DNA from: Diadophis punctatus similis
Lineage: Eukaryota; Chordata; Lepidosauria; Squamata; Dipsadidae
Length of the DNA: 64,000 nucleotides
Direction of reading: 5' to 3'
NCBI GenBank assembly: GCA_023053685.1
Contig: JALIGW010000057.1
Span: 2,468,710-2,532,709 of the forward strand
Shown here one piece after another: positions 50,801-61,300 of this stretch. The notes beneath the pieces were generated by a model, which saw only the letters and a list, made by a program, of their open reading frames with translations, had not been told where the DNA came from and searched no databases. Position 1 is the first letter of the stretch. Every line of letters starts with the position of its first letter. Position numbers and translations under genes: made by a program.

Positions 50801-53800
50801 CAGGATTATGCTGAAATCTGCCTCTGCATTTTCTCTCTAGCTGACATTTTCCAGATGTGAAGAAGCAGAGTTCAAAGATTATGCTGAAATCTACCACATC
50901 AATTTCTCTCTAGCTTACATTTTCCAGATGTGCAGAAGCAGAGTTCCAGGATTATGCTGAAATGTGCCTTGCAATTTCTCTCTAGCTGACTTTTCCAGAT
51001 GTGAAGAAGCAGAGTTCAAACATTATGCTGAAATCTACCACATCAATTTCTCTCTAGCTGACATTTGCCAGATGTGCAGAAGCAGATTTCCAGGATTATG
51101 CTGAAATCAGCCTCTGCATTTTCTCTCTAGCTGACTTTTCCAGATGTGAAGAAGCAGAGTTCAAAGATTATGCTGAAATCTACCACATAAATTCCTATCT
51201 AGCTGACATTTTTCAGATGTGATGAAGCAGAGTTCCAGGATTATGCTGAAATCAGCCTCTGCATTTTCTCTCTAGCTGACATTCTCCAGATGTGCAGAAG
51301 CAGAGTTCAAAGATTATGCTGTAACCACTACATCAATTTCTCTCTAGCTGACTTTTCCAGATGTGCAGAAGCACATGTCCAGGATTATGCTGAAATCTGC
51401 CTTGCAATTTCTCTCTAGCTGACTTTTCCAGATGTGCAGGAGAGTTCCAGGATTATGCTGAAATCTACATCAATTTCTCTCTAGCTGACATTTTCCAGAT
51501 GTGCAGAAGCAGAGTTCAAAGATTATGCTGAAATCTACACATCAATTTCTCTCTAGCTGACTTTTTCCAGATGTGCAGAAGCAGAGTTCCAGGATTATGC
51601 TGAAATCTACACCAATTTCTCTCAAGCTGACATTTTCCAGATGTGCAGAAGCAGAGTGCCAGGATTTTGCTGTAACCACCACATCAATTTCTCTCTAGCT
51701 GACTTTCCCAGATGTGCAGAAGCACATGTCCAGGATTATGCTGAAATCTGCCTTGTAATTTCTCTCTAGCTGACTTTTCCAGATGTGCAGGAGTGTTCCA
51801 GGATTATGCTGAAATCTACATCAATTTCTCTCAAGCTGACATTTTCCAGATGTACAGAAGCAGAGTTCCAGGTGTATGCTGAAATCTGCCTTGCAATTTC
51901 TCTCTAGCTGACTTTTCGCAGATGTGCAGAAGCAGAGTTCCAGGATTATGCTGAAAACCACCACATCAATTTCTCTCTAGCTGACTTTTCCAGATGTGCA
52001 GAAGCAGAGTTCCAGCATTATGCTGAAATCTGCCACATAAACTTCTCTCTAGCTGACATTTTCCAGATGTGCAGAAGCAGAGTTCAAAGATTATGCTGAA
52101 ATCTGCTTTGCAATTTGTCTCCAAGTGAAATTTTCCAGATGTGGAGAAGCAGACTTCAGAGATTATGCTGAAATCTACCACATCAATCTCTCTCTAGCTG
52201 ACTTTTCCAGATGTGCAGAAGCAGAGTTCCAGCATTATGCTGAAATCTACCACATCAATTTCTCTCTAGCTGACATTTTCCAGATGTGAGGAAGCAGTGT
52301 TCCAGGATTATGCTGAAATCAGCCTCTGCATTTTCTCTCTAGCTGACATTTTCCAGATGTGCAGAAGCAGAGTTCCAAGATTATGCTGAAATCTGCCTTG
52401 CAATTTCTCTCTAGCTGACATTTTCCAGATGAGCGCAAGCAGAGTTCAAAGATTATGGTGAACTCTACCACATCAATTTCTCTCTAGCTTACATTTTCCA
52501 GATGTGCAGAAGCAGAGTTCAAAGATTATGCTGAAATCTAACACATCAATTTCTCTCTAGCTGAAATTTTATAGATGTGCACAAGCAGAGTTCCAGGATT
52601 ATGCTGAAATCTGCCTCTGCATTTTCCCTCTAGCTGACATTTTCCAGATGTGAAGAAGCAGAGTTCAAAGATTCTGCTGAAATCTACCACATAAATTCCT
52701 ATCTAGCTGACATTTTTCAGTTGTGCTGAATCAGAGTTCCAGGATTATTCTGAAATCAGCCTCTGCATTTTCTCTCTAGCTGACATTCTCCAGATGTGCT
52801 GAAGCAGAGTTCAAAGATTATGGTGAACTCTACCACATCAATTTCTCTCTAGCTTACATTTTCCAGATGTGCAGAAGCAGAGTTCAAAGATTATGCTGAA
52901 ATCTAACAAATCAATTTCTCTCTAGCTGAAATTTTCTAGATGTGCAAAAGCAGAGTTCCAGGATTATGCTGAAATCTTCCTCTGCATTTTCCCTCTAGCT
53001 GACATTTTCCAGATGTGCGGAAGCAGAGTTCCAGGATTATGCTGAAATCAGCCTCTGCATTTTCTCTCTAGCTGACATTTTTCAGATGTTCGGAAGCAGA
53101 GAGCAAACATTATGCTGAAATCAACCACATAAATTTTCCCCAGCTGACATTCTCCAGATGTGCAGAAGCAGAGTTCAAAGATTATGCTGAAATCTACGAC
53201 ATCAATTTCTCTCTAGCTTACATTTTCTAGATGTGCAGAAGCAGAGTTCCAGCATTATGCTGACATCTGCCACATAAAATTCTCTCTAGCTGACATTTTC
53301 CAGATGTGCAGAAGCAGAGTTCAAATATTATGCTGAAATCTACCATACCAATTTCTCTCTAGCTGACATTTGCCAGATGTGAAGAAGCAGAGTTCCAGGA
53401 TTGTGCTGAAATCTACCATACCAATTTCTCTCTAGCTGACATTTGCCAGATGTGAAGAAGCAGAGTTCCAGGATTGTGCTGAAAACCACCAAATCAATTT
53501 CTCTCTAGCTTACATTTCCCAGATGTGCAGAAGCAGAGTTCCAGGATTTTGCTGAAATGTGCCTTGCAATTTCTCTCTAGCTGACTTTTCCAGATGTGAA
53601 GAAGCAGAGTTCAAACATTATGCTGAAATCTACCACATCAATTTCTCTCTAGCTGACATTTGCCAGATGTGCAGAAGCAGATTTCCAGGATTATGCTGAA
53701 ATCAGCCTCTGCATTTTCTCTCTAGCTGACATTTTCCAGATGTGAAGAAGCAGAGTTCAAAGATTATGCTGAAATCTACCACATAAATTCCTATCTAGCT

Positions 53801-55382
53801 GACATTTTTCAGATGTGATGAAGCAGAGTTCCAGGATTATGCTGAAATCAGCCTCTGCATTTTCTCTCTAGCTGACATTCTCCAGATGTGCAGAAGCAGA
53901 GTTCAAAGATTATGCTGAAATCTACCACATCAATTTCTCTCTAGCTGACATTTTCCAGATGTGCGGAAGCAGAGTTCCAGGATTATGCTGAAATCTGCCT
54001 TGCAATTTTTCTCCAGGTGAAAATTTCCAGATGTGGACAAGCAGTGTTCAAAGACTATGCTGAAATCTAACATATCAATTTCTCTCTAGCTGACATTTTC
54101 CAGATGAGCGCAAGCAGAGTTCAAAGATTATGGTGAACTCTACCACATCAATTTCTCTCTAGCTTACATTTTCCAGATGTGCAGAAGCAGAGTTCAAAGA
54201 TTATGGTGAAATCTACCACATCAATTTCTCTCTAGCTGACATTTTCCAGACATGCAGAAGCAGCGTTCCAGGATTGTGCTGAAAACCACCACATCAATTT
54301 CTCTCTAGCTGACTTTTCCAGATGTGCAGAAGCAGAGTGCCAGGATTTTGCTGTAACCACTACATCAATTTCTCTCTAGCTGACTTTTCCAGATGTGCAG
54401 AAGCACATGTCCAGGATTATGCTGAAATCTGCCTTGCAATTTCTCTCTAGCTGACTTTTCCAGATGTGCAGGAGAGTTCCAGGATTATGCTGAAATCTAC
54501 ATCAATTTCTCTCTAGCTGACATTTTCCAGATGTGCAGAAGCAGAGTTCAAAGATTATGCTGAAATCTACACATCAATTTCTCTCTAGCTGACATTTTCC
54601 AGATGTGCAGAAGCAGAGTTCCAGGATTATGCTGAAATCTACATCAATTTCTCTCAAGCTGACATTTTCCAGATGTGCAGAAGCAGAGTGCCAGGATTTT
54701 GCTGTAACCACCACATCAATTTCTCTCTAGCTGACTTTCCCAGATGTGCAGAAGCACATGTCCAGGATTATGCTGAAATCTGCCTTGTAATTTCTCTCTA
54801 GCTGACTTTTCCAGATGTGCAGGAGTGTTCCAGGATTATGCTGAAATCTACATCAATTTCTCTCAAGCTGACATTTTCCAGATGTACAGAAGCAGAGTTC
54901 CAGGTGTATGCTGAAATCTGCCTTGCAATTTCTCTCTAGCTGACTTTTCGCAGATGTGCAGAAGCAGAGTTCCAGGAATATGCTGAAAACCACCACATCA
55001 ATTTCTCTCTAGCTGACTTTTCCAGATGTGCAGAAGCAGAGTTCCAGCATTATGCTGAAATCTGCCACATAAACTTCTCTCTAGCTGACATTTTCCAGAT
55101 GTGCAGAAGCAGAGTTCAAAGATTATGCTGAAATCTGCCTTGCAATTTGTCTCCAAGTGAAATTTTCCAGATGTGGAGAAGCAGAGTTCAGAGATTATGC
55201 TGAAATCTACCACATCAATCTCTCTCTAGCTGACTTTTCCAGATGTGCAGAAGCAGAGTTCCAGCATTATGCTGAAATCTACCACATCAATTTCTCTCTA
55301 GCTGACATTTTCCAGATGTGAGGAAGCAGTGTTCCAGGATTATGCTGAAATCAGCCTCTGCATTTTCTCTCTAGCTGACATT
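47887..55382 (+). repeat. Type-C 7444-bp unit, copy 2
   Basis: Matches copy 1 at a constant shift of 7444 with no insertion or deletion noticed. Substitutions I found are T43617 to A51061, G45917 to A53361 and A47595 to G55039; there may be a few more. Divergence of this order over 7.4 kb means a very recent duplication, continuing gene conversion, or an assembly duplication. Confidence 0.93.
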
Positions 55383-58300
55383 TTCCAGATGTGCAGAAGC
55401 AGAGTTCCAGGATTATGCTGAAATCTGCCTCTGCATTTTCCCTCTAGCTGACATTTTCCAGATGTGCGGAAGCAGAGTTCAAAGATTATGCTGAAATCTA
55501 CCACATCAATTTTCTAGCTTACATTTTCCAGTTATGCAGAAGCAGAGTTCCAGGATTATGCTGAAATCTGCCTTGCAATTATTCTCTAGCTGACATTTTC
55601 CAGATGTTCAGAAGCAGAGAGCAAAGATTATGCTGAAATATACCACATAAATTTTCCCCAGCTGACATTTTCCAGATGTGCACAAGCAGAGTTCCAGGAT
55701 TATGCTGAAATCAGCCTCTGCATTTTCTCTCTAGCTGACATTTTCCAGATGTGCGGAAGCAGAGTTCAAAGATTATGCTGAAATCAGCCTCTGCATTTTC
55801 TCTCTAGCTGACATTTTCCAGATGTGCGGAAGCAGAGGTCAAAGATTATGCTGAAATCTGCCTTGCAATTTGTCTACAAGTGAAATTTTCCAGATGTGGA
55901 GAAGCAGAGTTCAGAGATTATGCTGAAATCTACCACATCAATCTCTCTCTAGCTGACTTTTCCAGATGTGCAGAAGCAGAGTTCCAGGATTATGCTGAAA
56001 TCTGCCTCTTCATTTTCCCTCTAGCTGACATTTTCCAGATGTGCGGAAGCAGAGTTCCAGGATTATGCTGAAATCAGCCTCTGCATTTTCTCTCTAGCTG
56101 ACATTTTTCAGATGTTCGGAAGCAGAGAGCAAAGATTATGCTGAAATCAACCACATAACTTTTACCCAGCTGACATTTTCCAGATGTGCAGAAGCAGAGT
56201 TCCAGGATTATGCTGAAATCTACCACATCAATTTCTCTCTAGTTTACATTTTCCAGATGTGCACAAGCAGAGTTCCAGTATTATGCTGAAATCTGCCTCT
56301 GCATTTTCCCTCTAGCTGACATTTTCCAGATGTGCGGAAGCAGAGTTCAAAGATTATGCTGAAATCTGCCTCTGCATTTTCTTTCTCGCTGACATTTTCT
56401 AGATGTGTAGAAGCAGAGTTCCAAGATTATGCTGAAATCTACGACATCAATTTCTCTCTAGCTTACATTTTCTAGATGTGCAGAAGCAGAGTTCCAGCAT
56501 TATGCTGAAATATGACACATAAACTTCTCTCTAGCTGACATTTTCCAGATGTGCAGAAGCAGAGTTCAAATATTATGCTGAAATCTACCATATCAATTTC
56601 TCTCTAGCTGACATTTGCCAGATGTGAAGAAGCAGAGTTCCAGGATTGTGCTGAAAACCACCACTTCAATTTCTCTCTAGCTGACATTTGCCAGATGTGC
56701 AGAAGCAGAGTTCCAGGATTATGCTGAAATGTGCCTTGCAATTTCTCTCTAGCTGACTTTTCCAGATGTGCGGAAGCAGAGTTCAAAGATTATGCTGAAA
56801 TCTGCCTTGCAATTTGTCTCCAAGTCAAATTTTCCAGATGTGGAGAAGCAGAGTTCAGAGATTATGCTGAAATCTACCACATCAATCTCTCTCTAGCTGA
56901 CTTTTCCAGATGTGCAGAAGCAGAGTTCCAGGATTATGCTGAAATCTACCACATCAATTTCTCTCTAGCTGACATTTTCCAGATGTGCACAAGCAGAGTT
57001 CCAGTATTATGCTGAAATCCGCCTCTGCATTTCCCCTCTAGCTGACATTTTCCAGATGTGCGAAAGCAGAGTTCCAAGATTATGCTGAAATCTACGACAT
57101 CAATTTCTCTCTAGCTTACATTTTCTAGATGTGCAGAAGCAGTGTTCCAGCATTATGCTGAAATCTGCCACATTAACTTCTCTCTAGCTGACATTTGCCA
57201 GGTGTGCAGAAGCAGAGTTCCAGGATTATGCTGAAATCAGCCTCTGCATTTTCTCTCTAGCTGACATTTTCCAGATGTGCAGAAGCAGAGTTCCAAGATT
57301 ATGCTGAAATCTGCCTTGCAATTTCTCTTTAGCTGACATTTTCCAGATGAGCGCAAGCAGAGTTCAAAGATTATGGTGAACTCTACCACATCAATTTCTC
57401 TCTAGCTTACATTTTCCAGATGTGCAGAAGCAGAGTTCAAAGATTATGCTGAAATCTAACACATCAATTTCTCTCTAGCTGAAATTTTCTAGGTGTGCAC
57501 AAGCAGAGTTCCAGGATTATGCTGAAATCTGCCTCTGCATTTTCCCTCTAGCTGACATTTTCCAGATGTGAAGAAGCAGAGTTCAAAGATTCTGCTGAAA
57601 TCTACCACATAAATTCCTATGTAGCTGACATTTTTCAGATGTGCTGAAGCAGAGTTCCAGGATTATGCTGAAAGCAGCCTCTGCATTTTCTCTCTAGCTT
57701 ACGTTTTCCAGATGTGCAGAAGCAGAGTTCAAAGATTATGCTGAAATCTAACACATCAATTTCTCTCTAGCTGAAATTTAATAGATGTGCAAAAGCAGAG
57801 TTCCAGGATTATGCTGAAATCTGCCTCTGCATTTTCCCTCTAGCTGACATTTTCCAGATGTGCGGAAGCAGAGTTCCAGGATTATGCTGAAATCAGCCTC
57901 TGCATTTTCTCTCTAGCTGACATTTTTCAGATGTTCGGAAGCAGAGAGCAAAGATTATGCTGAAATCAACCACATAAATTTTCCTCAGCTGACATTCTCC
58001 AGATGTGCAGAAGCAGAGTTCAAAGATTATGCTGAAATCTACGACATCAATTTCTCTCTAGCTTACATTTTCTAGATGTGCAGAAGCAGAGTTCCAGCAT
58101 TATGCTGAAATCTGCCACATAAAATTCTCTCTAGCTGACATTTTCCAGATGTGCAGAAGCAGAGTTCAAATATTATGCTGAAATCTACCATACCAATTTC
58201 TCTCTAGCTGACATTTGCCAGATGTGAAGAAGCAGAGTTCCAGGATTGTGCTGAAATCTACCATACCAATTTCTCTCTAGCTGACATTTGCCAGATGTGA

Positions 58301-61300
58301 AGAAGCAGAGTTCCAGGATTGTGCTGAAAACCACCACATCAATTTCTCTCTAGCTGACATTTTCCAGATGAGCGCAAGCAGAGTTCAAAGATTATGGTGA
58401 ACTCTACCACATCAATTTCTCTCTAGCTTACATTTTCCAGATGTGAAGAAGCAGAGTTCAAACATTATGCTGAAATCTACCACATCAATTTCTCTCTAGC
58501 TGACATTTGCCAGATGTGCAGAAGCAGATTTCCAGGATTATGCTGAAATCAGCCTCTGCATTTTCTCTCTAGCTGACATTTTCCAGATGTGAAGAAGCAG
58601 AGTTCAAAGATTATGCTGAAATCTACCACATAAATTCCTATCTAGCTGACATTTTTCAGATGTGATGAAGCAGAGTTCCAGGATTATGCTGAAATCAGCC
58701 TCTGCATTTTCTCTCTAGCTGACATTCTCCAGATGTGCAGAAGCAGAGTTCAAAGATTATGCTGAAATCTACCACATCAATTTCTCTCTAGCTGACATTT
58801 TCCAGATGTGCGGAAGCAGAGTTCCAGGATTATGCTGAAATCTGCCTCTGCATTTTCCCTCTAGCTGACATTTTCCAGATGTGAAGAAGCAGAGTTCAAA
58901 GATTATGCTGAAATCTAACACATCAATTTCTCTCTAGCTGAAATTTAATAGATGTGCAAAAGCAGAGTTCCAGGATTATGCTGAAATCTGCCTCTGCATT
59001 TTCCCTCTAGCTGACATTTTCCAGATGTGCAGAAGCAGAGTTCAAAGATTATGCTGAAATCTAACACATCAATTTCTCTCTAGCTGAAATTTTCTAGGTG
59101 TGCACAAGCAGAGTTCCAGGATTATGCTGAAATCTGCCTCTGCATTTTCCCTCTAGCTGACATTTTCCAGATGTGAAGAAGCAGAGTTCAAAGATTCTGC
59201 TGAAATCTACCACATAAATTCCTATGTAGCTGACATTTTTCAGATGTGCTGAAGCAGAGTTCCAGGATTATGCTGAAAGCAGCCTCTGCATTTTCTCTCT
59301 AGCTGACATTTTCCAGATGTGCGGAAGCAGAGTTCAAAGATTATGCTGAAATCTGCCTTGCAATTTGTCTCCAAGTCAAATTTTCCAGATGTGGAGAAGC
59401 AGAGTTCAGAGATTATGCTGAAATCTACCACATCAATCTCTCTCTAGCTGACTTTTCCAGATGTGCAGAAGCAGAGTTCCAGTATTATGCTGAAATCTAC
59501 CACATCAATTTCTCTCTAGCTGACATTTAACAGATGTGCACAAGCAGAGTTCCAGTATTATGCTGAAATCCGCCTCTGCATTTCCCCTCTAGCTGACATT
59601 TTCCAGATGTGCGAAAGCAGAGTTCCAAGATTATGCTGAAATCTACGACATCAATTTCTCTCTAGCTTACATTTTCTAGATGTGCAGAAGCAGTGTTCCA
59701 GCATTATGCTGAAATCTGCCACATTAACTTCTCTCTAGCTGACATTTGCCAGGTGTGCAGAAGCAGAGTTCCAGGATTATGCTGAAATCAGCCTCTGCAT
59801 TTTCTCTCTAGCTGACATTTTCCAGATGTGCAGAAGCAGAGTTCCAAGATTATGCTGAAATCTGCCTTGCAATTTCTCTCTAGCTTACATTTTCCAGATG
59901 TGCAGAAGCAGAGTTCAAAGATTATGCTGAAATCTAACACATCAATTTCTCTCTAGCTGAAATTTTCTAGGTGTGCACAAGCAGAGTTCCAGGATTATGC
60001 TGAAATCTGCCTCTGCATTTTCCCTCTAGCTGACATTTTCCAGATGTGAAGAAGCAGAGTTCAAAGATTCTGCTGAAATCTACCACATAAATTCCTATGT
60101 AGCTGACATTTTTCAGATGTGCTGAAGCAGAGTTCCAGGATTATGCTGAAAGCAGCCTCTGCATTTTCTCTCTAGCTTACGTTTTCCAGATGTGCAGAAG
60201 CAGAGTTCAAAGATTATGCTGAAATCTAACACATCAATTTCTCTCTAGCTGAAATTTAATAGATGTGCAAAAGCAGAGTTCCAGGATTATGCTGAAATCT
60301 GCCTCTGCATTTTCCCTCTAGCTGACATTTTCCAGATGTGCGGAAGCAGAGTTCCAGGATTATGCTGAAATCAGCCTCTGCATTTTCTCTCTAGCTGACA
60401 TTTTTCAGATGTTCGGAAGCAGAGAGCAAAGATTATGCTGAAATCAACCACATAAATTTTCCTCAGCTGACATTCTCCAGATGTGCAGAAGCAGAGTTCA
60501 AAGATTATGCTGAAATCTACGACATCAATTTCTCTCTAGCTTACATTTGCCAGATGTGAAGAAGCAGAGTTCCAGGATTGTGCTGAAATCTACCATACCA
60601 ATTTCTCTCTAGCTGACATTTGCCAGATGTGAAGAAGCAGAGTTCCAGGATTGTGCTGAAATCTACCATACCAATTTCTCTCTAGCTGACATTTGCCAGA
60701 TGTGAAGAAGCAGAGTTCCAGGATTGTGCTGAAAACCACCACATCAATTTCTCTCTAGCTGACATTTTCCAGATGAGCGCAAGCAGAGTTCAAAGATTAT
60801 GGTGAACTCTACCACATCAATTTCTCTCTAGCTTACATTTTCCAGATGTGAAGAAGCAGAGTTCAAACATTATGCTGAAATCTACCACATCAATTTCTCT
60901 CTAGCTGACATTTGCCAGATGTGCAGAAGCAGATTTCCAGGATTATGCTGAAATCAGCCTCTGCATTTTCTCTCTAGCTGACATTTTCCAGATGTGAAGA
61001 AGCAGAGTTCAAAGATTATGCTGAAATCTACCACATAAATTCCTATCTAGCTGACATTTTTCAGATGTGATGAAGCAGAGTTCCAGGATTATGCTGAAAT
61101 CAGCCTCTGCATTTTCTCTCTAGCTGACATTCTCCAGATGTGCAGAAGCAGAGTTCAAAGATTATGCTGAAATCTACCACATCAATTTCTCTCTAGCTGA
61201 CATTTTCCAGATGTGCGGAAGCAGAGTTCCAGGATTATGCTGAAATCTGCCTTGCAATTTTTCTCCAGGTGAAAATTTCCAGATGTGGACAACCAGTGTT

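Noticed and set aside
40443..55382. The 7444-bp unit as a gene-bearing segmental duplication
   Set aside because: All of it is monomeric satellite. No non-repeat segment, exon-like block or RNA gene was seen in either copy.
56731..57015. Open reading frames of 60-94 codons, including the longest on the plus strand here and families of near-identical ones on both strands (12.5-16 kb, 24-29 kb, 44-59 kb)
   Set aside because: They are readings of the monomer in different phases. They last only while successive monomers have lengths divisible by three or shift frame favourably, and end at the TAG of TCTCTCTAG or at TGA in GCTGA. There is no start context, non-repeat sequence or conserved domain. 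Their recurrence follows DNA duplication, not protein selection.
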